Shown here in pieces: positions 7,515 to 14,158 of a DNA stretch of 64,000 bases (the first letter of the stretch is position 1; every line of letters starts with the position of its first letter). The notes below the pieces were generated by a model. That model was not told the origin of the DNA. It was given only the letters and a program-made list of their open reading frames with translations, and did no database searches. Location of the stretch: positions 62,001 through 126,000 of the forward strand of contig NZ_JAGMUJ010000191.1 in NCBI RefSeq assembly GCF_019049255.1, in the 5' to 3' direction. Source of the DNA: Streptomyces sp. AC558_RSS880 (GTDB lineage: Bacteria > Actinomycetota > Actinomycetes > Streptomycetales > Streptomycetaceae). A program made the translations under genes and the position numbers.

Positions 7515-8138
7515 TCAGCCGTCGGCGGGGTCCTCCTCGGGGTCGCGCAGCCGCGGGATGAAGACGGAGAGCACCAGGGCCACGACCGTGACCGCGGCGC
7601 CGAGCCAGAAGATCCCGGAGTAGCCGGCGTCGAGGCAGAAGGCGGTGCCCTCGACGGTGGTGCTGTGCGCGCCGAGGACGGCGTAGGCGCCGGCGGTCAC
7701 GACGGCGCCGAACAGGCTGATGAGCATGTTGAGCATGCCGCTGCCCAGCCCCTGTTCGTCGGGCGAGACCACGCCGATCACCAGGACCGGCGCCACCGCG
7801 ACGACCACGCCGGAGCCGAGGTCGGCGACGCAGGAGGTGACGATGAGCTGGAGTTCGTCGCCGTGGAAGAAGCCCACGAGGGTGTAGCCGACGGCCATGA
7901 CCGCCAGACCGGCGCACCACACCCGGCGCGCGTCGAAGCGGCGCAGGTGCCGGCTGACCAGCATGCCGATGCCGAACATCACCAGGTTCCAGCTCACGCT
8001 GACGACGGCGTTGTGGTGGGCCGTCCAGCCGAGCCCGTCCGACACGCCCGGGATGGCGGGGTACAGGGCGAGCAGGATGGCGAGGCCCGGCATGGTGAAG
8101 GCGACCGTCTGGCCGAGACCTCCGGCCGTCAGCGCCAG
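7515..8138 (-). pseudogene. MFS transporter, C-terminal half only (5'-truncated remnant)
   Basis: The frame encodes membrane helices 7-12 of a drug/metabolite major facilitator: it enters at ALALTAGGLGQTVAFTMPGL and runs through the last helix before RLRDPEEDPADG. An internal ATG at 8093 would give 192 aa, but the whole N-terminal six-helix half is missing. Upstream, the frame runs on through unrelated sequence to a stop near 8290 without a start codon. The break near 8140 coincides with the beginning of a different gene fragment on the other strand. A functional half-transporter is unlikely. Confidence 0.7.
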
Positions 8139-8273
8139 GGCGACCTGCCGGCCGCGCTGGGGGCGGCGACGGCCTGCTTCCTGATCCGTGTGCTCGGCCT
8201 GCGCTTCGGTCTCGACGCGCCCGAGCCGCCCGAGACCCGCAGGAGCGAGGACGCGAGCGGGGCCGGTGCGTAG
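8139..8273 (+). pseudogene. C-terminal fragment resembling a UPF0126/TRIC-family membrane protein
   Basis: The 44 codons before the TAG at 8271 read GDLPAALGAATACFLIRVLG followed by LRFGLDAPEPP and a polar tail. This resembles the last helix and end of UPF0126/YicG (TRIC-like) proteins, which typically finish with a G-A-x-x-C-F-x-x-R-x-L-x-L-R-x-G-W-x-x-P pattern. No upstream part of such a gene is present; before 8139 the opposite strand codes for the MFS fragment. Identification is from a short stretch only. Confidence 0.5.
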
Positions 8274-8415
8274 ACCGCCCCGGCCGGTTCACCCGTACGG
8301 CCGTCCGCCACGCCCCGTCCTCCTCCGGTGGCCGAGGATGGGGCTGGAATCCGCCCGTCGGCCGCCCACCGGCCGCCCGGTCCAGGGTTCCGGAACACTC
8401 CCGCGAGGAGCCTCG

Positions 8416-8574
8416 ATGACTCGTCCCACCCGGACCGTACTGGCCGGCCTCGACGCCGTCCGCGCCGACGTGGAGGACCTCTACCGGGACCTGCACCGGC
8501 ACCCGGAACTCGGCCTGCGGGAGCACCGCACGGCGAAGAAGGCGGCGGCCGCCCTGGCCTGGCTCGGCGGCTGA
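8416..8574 (+). pseudogene. N-terminal fragment of an M20-family amidohydrolase/peptidase
   Basis: ATG 8416, with GCGAGGAG upstream, begins 52 codons that include the M20D N-terminal signature DLYRDLHRHPELGLREHRTA. The frame then stops at 8574, where intact members run ~400 aa. None of the metal-binding motifs are present. The break lies 11 bp before the end of the convergent sigma-factor gene, so the rest was lost by deletion. Confidence 0.72.
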
Positions 8575-8585
8575 GCGGCGTCCGC

Positions 8586-9488
8586 TCAACGGCTCAGGGC
8601 GGTCTCGCCCTCCATGTACGACAGCTTCTCGGGGTTGCGGACGGCGTAGAGGCCGGTGACGAGGCCGTCGTCGATGCGCACCGTGAGGACGGTGTCGAGC
8701 GCGCCGTCGAGCCGGACGATCAGCGCGGGGCGGCCGTTGACCTCCGCAGGGCGCAGCGACACCTCGGCGGTGAGCCTGCCCAGCCCGCCGTACAGCAGGC
8801 GGGCCACCTTGCCGGCCCCCACGACGGGCCTGAGGACGGCCTGCTTGACGCCGCCGCCGTCGCCCAGGAGGACCACATCCGGCGCGAGGACGTCGAGCAG
8901 GCCCTGCACATCGCCCGTCTCGACCGCCCGCCGGAAGGCATCGAGGACGTCCCGTGTCTCGGCGGACGAAACGGCCCCGCGCGGCCGGCGCGCCGCGACG
9001 TGCGCCCGCGCCCGGTGCGCGATCTGCCGGACCGCGGCCGGGCTCTTGTCGACGGCCTCGGCGATCTCGTCGTACCCGACGTCGAACACCTCGCGCAGCA
9101 CGAACACCGCCCGCTCGGTGGGGGCGAGCGTCTCCAGCACCAGCAGCATCGCCGTCGAGACACTGTCGGCGAGCTCGACGTCGTCGGCCACGTCGGGCGC
9201 GGTGAGCAGCGGCTCGGGGAGCCAGGAGCCGACGTAGGACTCCTTGCGGCGGCCGAGCGTACGCAGCCTGCCCAGCGCCTGCCGGGTGGTGATCCGTACG
9301 AGGTAGGCCCGCCGGTCCCGCACCGCGGCGAGGTCGACGCCCGCCCAGCGCAGCCAGGTCTCCTGCAGGACGTCCTCCGCGTCGGCGGCCGAGCCGAGCA
9401 TCTCGTAGGCGACGGTGAACAGCAGGTTGCGGTGGGCGACGAACGCCTCGGTCGCCGCGTCCGTGTGCTCTGTTTCCTCGCTCTTCAC
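8586..9488 (-). CDS. ECF41-group (SigJ-like) RNA polymerase sigma factor
   Basis: A 300-aa ECF sigma factor. Sigma region 2 is at residues ~15-80, region 4 at ~105-165, and a SnoaL-like C-terminal extension at ~175-295. It carries the ECF41 hallmarks: the linker motif SWLPEPL (88-94), a DGGG segment in the extension and the terminal NPEKL (285-289). In this group the extension replaces an anti-sigma factor and tunes activity. GTG 9488 has AGGGAG upstream. Its own promoter matches the ECF41 consensus, so it should be autoregulated. The usual partner (a carboxymuconolactone decarboxylase-like protein) is not adjacent but lies at 12600, beyond two cellulose genes. Confidence 0.92.
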   Translation of the reverse strand: MKSEETEHTDAATEAFVAHRNLLFTVAYEMLGSAADAEDVLQETWLRWAGVDLAAVRDRRAYLVRITTRQALGRLRTLGRRKESYVGSWLPEPLLTAPDVADDVELADSVSTAMLLVLETLAPTERAVFVLREVFDVGYDEIAEAVDKSPAAVRQIAHRARAHVAARRPRGAVSSAETRDVLDAFRRAVETGDVQGLLDVLAPDVVLLGDGGGVKQAVLRPVVGAGKVARLLYGGLGRLTAEVSLRPAEVNGRPALIVRLDGALDTVLTVRIDDGLVTGLYAVRNPEKLSYMEGETALSR

Positions 9489-9533
9489 CGGCTGCTCCCT
9501 CTCAGTCGCTTCCCACGGTCCCCCCGCACACAG

Positions 9534-9560
9534 GACGCCGGCCGCCGCGGTTCTGTGACA
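9534..9560 (-). promoter_or_regulatory. ECF41-type promoter of the sigma-factor gene
   Basis: Reading on the minus strand, TGTCACA (9560-9554) is followed after exactly 16 bp by CGTC (9537-9534). This is the motif described for ECF41 autoregulated promoters (TGTCACA-N16-CGTC). It lies 46 bp upstream of the GTG start. Confidence 0.82.
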
Positions 9561-9635
9561 TGGGCGGGGGAGGTCGGTCCGGACCGACCGTCCGCCCCGG
9601 CGTTCGGCCGTGTTCCGGCCGGGACGCCGGGCGGA

Positions 9636-9660
9636 CGCCGGCCGGGAGTCCCGGCCGGCG
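9636..9660 (-). terminator. GC-rich hairpin after the cellulose-binding protein gene
   Basis: A 12-bp inverted repeat (CGCCGGCCGGGA and its complement) ends 5 bp from the stop of the gene at 9666-10835. It is a probable terminator. Confidence 0.6.
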
Positions 9661-9665
9661 GGCTG

Positions 9666-10835
9666 TCAGCAGCCGATGGGGGCGGAGCCGACAGCCACGT
9701 CGTCGAACCACAGCGTGTCGTCGCCCGTCCCGTAGCTCTCCCAGCCCAGTCGCAGGGCGGTGGGGCGGGGCGGGGTGGTGCGGGCGAGCCACTGCCGGTC
9801 GATGTCCTGCGTCGGCACACCGTCGGCGTGCAGGCCCGGAATCAGCTCGTCGCCGAGCCAGGTGTCGAGTCCGGGAGCCGTCGTGTCGATCGCGAAGCGC
9901 AGGCACTGCCAGCTTCCCGTCGGCAGCGGCCTGCTCTGCGCCACGCCGGCCGGGCTCTGCTCCGGCAGGGTGGCGTCGTCGCTCTCCCGGTTCCACTGCA
10001 GGGCGCCGTTCTGGCCGCCGACGCGCAGGCTCCGCCCGCTCTGGGAGGTGTCGGGCAGGGAGACGAAGGTGACGTGGGCGGAGGGGAGGGCGGTGGTGTG
10101 CCTCACCCACATGCGTACGTGCATCACCGGACCGACCGAGGACAGGTCCGCGGTGGCGGCGACGAAGGCGTGGTTGCAGTAGCCGGCCCGGCCGTCCACC
10201 CGCAGCGACCGGCTGCCGCTGTGCGCGACGGCGGTGTCCACGGCGGCCGTCCCGGTGCCCTGGCAGTCGGGCGCGGTGAAGCGCCAGTCGCCGGACGGGG
10301 CGGGGCCGGTCTGGTCCTCGAAGTCCGAGCAGATCACCGCGCTGCCGCAGTCCGGGTCCGGTGGCGGGGTCGTGGGCGGCTCGGTGGTGGGGGGCGTGGT
10401 CGGCGGCGTGGTGCCGTCACCTCCGCACGGCACGCCGTTGAGGGCGAAGTCGCTCGGTGCGGGGTCGGCCGAACGCCAGGTCCCCTGCAGGCCGAACTCG
10501 ACGGCGCCTCCCGTGGGCAGCACGCCGTTCCAGCTCGTACTGGCGGCGACGACGGACCCGCCGGTCTGGGTGACGGTCGCGTTCCACGCCGAGGTCACCT
10601 GCTGGTCGCCGGTGTAGGTCCAGCTCAGCCGCCAGCCGTCGAGCGCCGGACCGAGATGGGTGACCTTGATCTGTGCGGTGTAGCCGTCGGCCCACTTGTT
10701 CACGGTGTAGTCGACCCGGCAGCCGGTCTCCGCACCGTTCGCGGGCAGCACCGTGAGGGCGGACGCCGACAGCACGGCCGCGGTGAGGACCGCCGTCCAG
10801 GGCCGACGCGGTAATCGTGCGAGAAGGGCACGCAC
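9666..10835 (-). CDS. Secreted cellulose-binding protein: CBM2 plus Cip1-like beta-jelly-roll domain
   Basis: A 389-aa secreted protein. It has a signal peptide (residues 1-~35, cut after PANGA), a CBM2 cellulose-binding module (~39-137, bounded by two Cys with exposed-Trp segments such as WRLSWTY), a Pro/Thr linker (~140-160) and a ~220-aa C-terminal domain with six Cys. That domain ends with a DDTLWFDDVAVG strand typical of jelly-roll modules. It resembles the Cip1-type cellulose-induced core domain, whose activity is debated; this identification is from memory. GTG 10835 has GGAGG six bases upstream; a longer frame to 11003 would cross the CebR operator. Expression should be cellobiose-dependent. 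Confidence 0.85.
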   Translation of the reverse strand: MRALLARLPRRPWTAVLTAAVLSASALTVLPANGAETGCRVDYTVNKWADGYTAQIKVTHLGPALDGWRLSWTYTGDQQVTSAWNATVTQTGGSVVAASTSWNGVLPTGGAVEFGLQGTWRSADPAPSDFALNGVPCGGDGTTPPTTPPTTEPPTTPPPDPDCGSAVICSDFEDQTGPAPSGDWRFTAPDCQGTGTAAVDTAVAHSGSRSLRVDGRAGYCNHAFVAATADLSSVGPVMHVRMWVRHTTALPSAHVTFVSLPDTSQSGRSLRVGGQNGALQWNRESDDATLPEQSPAGVAQSRPLPTGSWQCLRFAIDTTAPGLDTWLGDELIPGLHADGVPTQDIDRQWLARTTPPRPTALRLGWESYGTGDDTLWFDDVAVGSAPIGC

Positions 10836-10891
10836 TTGTGCCTCCGAGGTAGGGGTGAGGGGTGGGGGACGTACGAGGTGCGAAAGCGTGA

Positions 10892-10905
10892 TGGGAGCGC
10901 TCCCA
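10892..10905. promoter_or_regulatory. CebR operator (cellobiose box)
   Basis: The perfect 14-bp palindrome TGGGAGCGCTCCCA is the known binding site of the LacI-family cellobiose repressor CebR in Streptomyces. It lies 57 bp upstream of the GTG at 10835. Confidence 0.92.
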
Positions 10906-10915
10906 GTCGGCGGGA

Positions 10916-10943
10916 CGGGGGGTCCGGCCGGCCGGACCCCCCG
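10916..10943 (-). terminator. 28-bp perfect palindrome after the endoglucanase gene
   Basis: A perfect palindrome centred on GGCC (arms 10916-10929 and 10930-10943) lies 7 bp after the endoglucanase stop. It separates that transcript from the next CebR-controlled gene. Confidence 0.78.
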
Positions 10944-10950
10944 TCGAAGG

Positions 10951-12312
10951 TCAGCTCGTGGGGAAGTTGTCGGGGGTGCTGATCCGGCTCTTGAGCAGCG
11001 CACCGGACTCGGTCAGCACGCCGCTGCCGCTGTAGTCGGTGCCGTTGCAGGTGCCGGGCCTGAACGCCGCGCTGCCCTCGTCGGCGTCGGAGTAGGTCCA
11101 GTTCGCGTAACTGATCTTCAGCTGGTCGAGCAGGTCCAGCCAGGCCGTGCTGCTCGCCCGGTCCACCGCGCCACCGCCGGTGGCGCTCACCGTGCCGAAC
11201 TCGGAGACGAACAGCGGCAGTCGCGAGGCCGCCCGGCTCACCGTGGCGCGGTAGTTGTCCTTGTGGCTCGCGGCGTAGAAGTGGAACGCGTACATGATGT
11301 TGGTGGCGTTGACGGGGTTGTTGATCACCTCGCTCTCGTTGGAGCCGTCCGAGACTCCGAGCGAGGACCAACCGCGGGTGCCGACGATGATCACGGCGTC
11401 CGGGTCGGCGGCCCGGATCACCGGGATGACCTGCTCGGCGTAGCTCTTGACGGCCGTCCAGCTCACGCCGTTGGGCTCGTTGGCGATCTCGTAGATCACG
11501 TTCTTCTTGTCGGCGTTGCGGGCGGCGACGGACGCGAAGAACGTCTTCGCGCGGTCGAGGTTGAAGTTCGGGTCGCCCGGCGTGAGGGTGTGGAAGTCGA
11601 TCACGGCGTACATGCCACGGGCCTCGGCCATGTCGACGAGGCTGTTCACGCGGCCGGTGAAGCCCGCGGGGTCGGTCTCGTAACCGTCCTCCTGCACGTA
11701 CATGGCGATGCGCAGCAGGTCCGACCGCCAGTCCTTCGCGAGCGCGTCCAGGGACGCGGTGTTGTAGCACCGGCTGAACCACTGGATGCCGTGGGTGCTC
11801 ATGCCGCGCAGCTGGATGGGGCGGTCGTGCTGGTTGCACAGGTTCACTCCGCAGACGTGGAGCTGCCCGTTGATGTCCACGGGGGTGCCGTCGTCCGGGG
11901 GCTCTTCGACGGAGCCCGTACAGGCGACGCCGTTGAGCGTGAACGCCGTGGGCTGCGGGTTGGCACCCGTGAAGGAGCCGGTGAATCCCACGTCGACGGT
12001 CGCGCCGGTGGCCAGCGTGCGGTTCCAGTCGACGGCGGTGGCGGTGACCGTGGAACCGGACTGCGACCAGGTGGCGTTCCAGCCCTGGACGACCTTCTGT
12101 CCGGCGTCCGGCATGGTGAACCCGAGCGTCCATCCGGAGACGGGGTCGCCCAGGTTGGTGATCCTCACTCCGGCCTGGAAGCCGCCCTGCCACTGGCTGG
12201 CCACCGTGTAGTCGACCCTGCAGCCGGTGGCGGCCGCCGCCTGCGGACCGGACAGTGCCGTGAGGCCCAGGACCGTCGCGCAGGTCGCCAATAAGGCCAA
12301 AAAGCGTTTCAC
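10951..12312 (-). CDS. Secreted endo-beta-1,4-glucanase: CBM2-GH5
   Basis: A 453-aa extracellular cellulase with a signal peptide (VKRFLALLATCATVLGLTAL, cut near residue 28), an N-terminal CBM2 (~31-131) and a GH5 (subfamily 2-like) catalytic barrel (~155-445). The acid/base is Glu279 in YEIANEPNG and the nucleophile Glu371 in LFVSEFGT; both are present, with the DFHTL strand and the YAFHFY segment. GTG 12312 is chosen because GAGGAGG lies directly upstream and the signal peptide starts there. A CebR box sits 45 bp upstream. With its downstream neighbour it forms a two-gene cellulose-degradation locus in separate CebR-controlled transcripts. Confidence 0.94.
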   Translation of the reverse strand: MKRFLALLATCATVLGLTALSGPQAAAATGCRVDYTVASQWQGGFQAGVRITNLGDPVSGWTLGFTMPDAGQKVVQGWNATWSQSGSTVTATAVDWNRTLATGATVDVGFTGSFTGANPQPTAFTLNGVACTGSVEEPPDDGTPVDINGQLHVCGVNLCNQHDRPIQLRGMSTHGIQWFSRCYNTASLDALAKDWRSDLLRIAMYVQEDGYETDPAGFTGRVNSLVDMAEARGMYAVIDFHTLTPGDPNFNLDRAKTFFASVAARNADKKNVIYEIANEPNGVSWTAVKSYAEQVIPVIRAADPDAVIIVGTRGWSSLGVSDGSNESEVINNPVNATNIMYAFHFYAASHKDNYRATVSRAASRLPLFVSEFGTVSATGGGAVDRASSTAWLDLLDQLKISYANWTYSDADEGSAAFRPGTCNGTDYSGSGVLTESGALLKSRISTPDNFPTS

Positions 12313-12357
12313 AGCGTTCCTCCTCGTGCGATGCGAGCACAGCGTGATGCAGCGCCA

Positions 12358-12371
12358 TGGGAGCGCTCCCA
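12358..12371. promoter_or_regulatory. CebR operator (cellobiose box) of the endoglucanase gene
   Basis: A second perfect TGGGAGCGCTCCCA palindrome, 45 bp upstream of the endoglucanase GTG. It predicts repression by CebR and induction by cellobiose or cellotriose. Confidence 0.92.
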
Positions 12372-12520
12372 AAGCCCATCGGCCCGAGACCGTACACCGG
12401 TGCGCCGATGCGCGATAGCCGTGCGACGGCCGCAGAATCCTGTGGCGCGGGTGACCACTGCTCAGCCGGAGGTGTCCGGGCCCGTCGACGCGAGCGGTGG
12501 CGCACGTCACACTTCCCCTC

Positions 12521-12547
12521 TGTCACAGGGAGCGGGCCGCCGGCATC
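12521..12547 (+). promoter_or_regulatory. ECF41-type promoter of the AhpD-like gene
   Basis: TGTCACA (12521-12527) is followed after 16 bp by CATC (12544-12547), one mismatch from the ECF41 -10 CGTC. It lies 52 bp upstream of the ATG at 12600 and ties this gene to the sigma factor at 8586-9488. Confidence 0.72.
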
Positions 12548-12599
12548 TCGTGTTCAGCCCAGCACGACACCACGAACGAACACGAGTGAGGACGAATCC

Positions 12600-13088
12600 A
12601 TGGATGCCCGATTCAACCTGTTCGAGAACGAGCTCGCCGCCCGGTTCGCCAAGCGGTTCGCAGGAGCCGGCCTGGTGATCCACGACTCGCCGCTGCCGAA
12701 GTCCACCCAGGAGCTGGTGTCACTGCGCGCCAGCCAGATCAACGGCTGCGGCCACTGCATCGACATGCACGTCAAGGAGGCCGCGGCCGCCGGCGAGAGC
12801 GCGGTCCGGCTCCACCTGGTCGCCGCCTGGCGCGAGTCCACCGTGTTCACCGAGGCCGAGCAGGCGGCACTGGCTCTCGCCGAGGAGGGCACCCGCCTCG
12901 CCGACGCCTCCGAGGGCGTCTCCGACGAGACATGGGCCCGGGTGCGCAAGCACTACGACGACGACCAGACCGCCGCGCTGGTCGTCCTGGTCGCCCTGAT
13001 CAACGCGGCCAACCGGCTCGCGGTGATCACGCACCAGAAGGGCGGCTCGTACGAGGCGGGCATGTTCGCGGCGGCGGTCGAGGACTGA
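12600..13088 (+). CDS. Carboxymuconolactone decarboxylase/AhpD-family alkylhydroperoxidase-like protein
   Basis: A 162-aa protein of the CMD/AhpD superfamily with the redox-active Cys pair and proton-relay His in QINGCGHCIDMH. AhpD-like proteins reduce peroxides through this CxxC; the true reductant and substrate here are unknown. ATG 12600 has GAGGA eight bases upstream. This family is one of the classic COE partners (CMD, oxidoreductase or epimerase) of ECF41 sigma factors, and its promoter matches the ECF41 motif. It is probably the main target of the sigma factor at 8586-9488, although two cellulase genes now lie between them. Confidence 0.9.
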   Translation: MDARFNLFENELAARFAKRFAGAGLVIHDSPLPKSTQELVSLRASQINGCGHCIDMHVKEAAAAGESAVRLHLVAAWRESTVFTEAEQAALALAEEGTRLADASEGVSDETWARVRKHYDDDQTAALVVLVALINAANRLAVITHQKGGSYEAGMFAAAVED

Positions 13089-13102
13089 CCGGAGGACGCC
13101 TC

Positions 13103-13137
13103 GGGCCGGTCCGGGACCGTGTGATCCGGGCCGGCCC
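13103..13137 (+). terminator. Imperfect GC hairpin after the AhpD-like gene
   Basis: GGGCCGG (13103-13109) pairs with CCGGCCC (13131-13137), with an inner CCGGGA/TCCGG extension. It begins 15 bp after the stop. Confidence 0.5.
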
Positions 13138-13194
13138 GCGCCTGTCAGGGCGGAACAGGGCCCGGCAGGGCCGCACGAGGTGCGGGTTCCCCCG

Positions 13195-13527
13195 TCACGG
13201 CACCTCGCGGCGCACGAGCGCCTCGGCGAAGGGCTCGCCGGTACGGCGGGCGTACGCCGTCCGCTCGCGCACCTCCCTCAGCGTGCGCGGGCGGTACCCG
13301 GGCCCGCCGCAGCAGCTCTTGTGGAAGTGGACTCCCGCGTGCAGCAGGACGGACAGCACCCTCCATGCCTCGGTGTCCCGGCGCGGCGGCGCCGCGAAGG
13401 CCGACCCCACGTGGATCAGCGGTTCCGCACAGCGGGGACACGTCCGGTGCGGTCTGTCCCTGTCGTAAGGCTGCTTGTACGAGGCCCGACAGGGCAGGCA
13501 GACATAGGAGGTCTTCGCGTGGCCCAT
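13195..13527 (-). CDS. Small conserved protein with N-terminal zinc ribbon
   Basis: A 110-aa protein beginning MGHAKTSYVCLPCRASYK and continuing to a CPRC pair, so Cys-x2-Cys...Cys-x2-Cys would bind one zinc. A basic C-terminal half follows with further Cys/His (HFHKSCCGGPG). Homologues are widespread in Streptomyces and have sometimes been labelled deoxyxylulose-5-phosphate synthase in databases, which the size and sequence do not support. The start at 13527 is chosen because the zinc ribbon and conserved MGHAK begin there; the frame extends upstream to 13884 but with low-complexity sequence. Function unknown; nucleic-acid binding is possible. Confidence 0.75.
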   Translation of the reverse strand: MGHAKTSYVCLPCRASYKQPYDRDRPHRTCPRCAEPLIHVGSAFAAPPRRDTEAWRVLSVLLHAGVHFHKSCCGGPGYRPRTLREVRERTAYARRTGEPFAEALVRREVP

Positions 13528-14015
13528 GCCGCCAGGGTAGGTGTCGACCGGGCGGCACTCGAGGGGATTTTGTGGTCCGGGGCGCTCTGCGGACGTCTCC
13601 GCGCCCGTGAGACGGGATCCGCGAGCGGCGGCCGTTGTGCCGGGGAGTGCGGAGCGGGGCGGTGTGCCGCACTCTCCGGGTGATCGTGTTGTCGCTGTGT
13701 GCGTCAACGGCCCCCGGCTGCACGGGTATGAGGTCGAGGCCACCGAGTCGGGGGTGCGTGCGCGCCGTCGAGCGGGAGTGCGGACATTCCCCGTCGGCCG
13801 GGAAGCCCGTCCGGTGCGCGGCGGCCCGGAGAGGGCGTCCGGCCGCAGCCCGCATGCGCTGATCACGTCCGTCGGAGGAGGCACGATCGTGCGACGTTCG
13901 TGGGCGGGTCACGAACTGATCGGGATTCAGAATCCTCGCGGCGACGGAGCGTACAGTGATGACGGGATCAGTGACACTGACATGCCATGAGCCAAGGTCC
14001 GACAGGGGGCGTACG
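13528..14015. other. Intergenic stretch without a supported gene
   Basis: This stretch of about 490 bp has open frames on both strands, but none has a ribosome site or recognisable protein features. It should hold the promoter of the NACHT cluster that starts at 14016, and the upstream region of the zinc-ribbon gene. Confidence 0.5.
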
Positions 14016-14090
14016 GTGGATCCGATCGACGAGCATCTCGCCCGGCTCTCCCGGCGGACGAAGAGCCCCGGGTCCGGTCGGTCGTCATGA
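14016..14090 (+). CDS. Possible 24-aa leader ORF upstream of the NACHT gene
   Basis: GTG 14016, with an AGGGGG site at 14004-14009, opens a 24-codon frame starting VDPIDEHLARLSRRTKSPGS. Its TGA overlaps the ATG of the next mini-ORF (ATGA at 14087-14090). The 'DPIDEHLARL' opening looks like a genuine N-terminus of the small regulators that precede such NTPases. It may be a coupled leader peptide or a remnant of a longer upstream protein. Confidence 0.35.
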   Translation: MDPIDEHLARLSRRTKSPGSGRSS

Positions 14091-14158
14091 GGGTCGAGGC
14101 GCGTGACAACTCCCGCGTGTACATGGCGGGCGGAGACCAGCACATCGCGGGCGCATGA
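14087..14158 (+). CDS. Possible 23-aa ORF carrying the YxAGxDxHI motif
   Basis: ATG 14087 encodes 23 residues, starting MRVEARDNSRVYMAGGDQHI, and stops at 14158 with an ATGA overlap onto the NACHT start. The peptide is a near copy of residues 13-34 of the NACHT protein (VRIEAQARDNAKVYIAGRDI...). Either it is a truncated tandem duplication of that N-terminus or a real coupled peptide carrying the same motif. Confidence 0.4.
   Translation: MRVEARDNSRVYMAGGDQHIAGA

Noticed and set aside
10120..11003. Upstream start (11003) for the cellulose-binding protein
   Set aside because: It would include the CebR operator and the terminator of the neighbouring gene in coding sequence; GTG 10835 begins a proper signal peptide with GGAGG.
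13195..13527. Deoxyxylulose-5-phosphate synthase label for the zinc-ribbon protein
   Set aside because: At 110 aa with a CxxC...CxxC ribbon it cannot be a ~630-aa TPP enzyme; the label appears to be a propagated database error.
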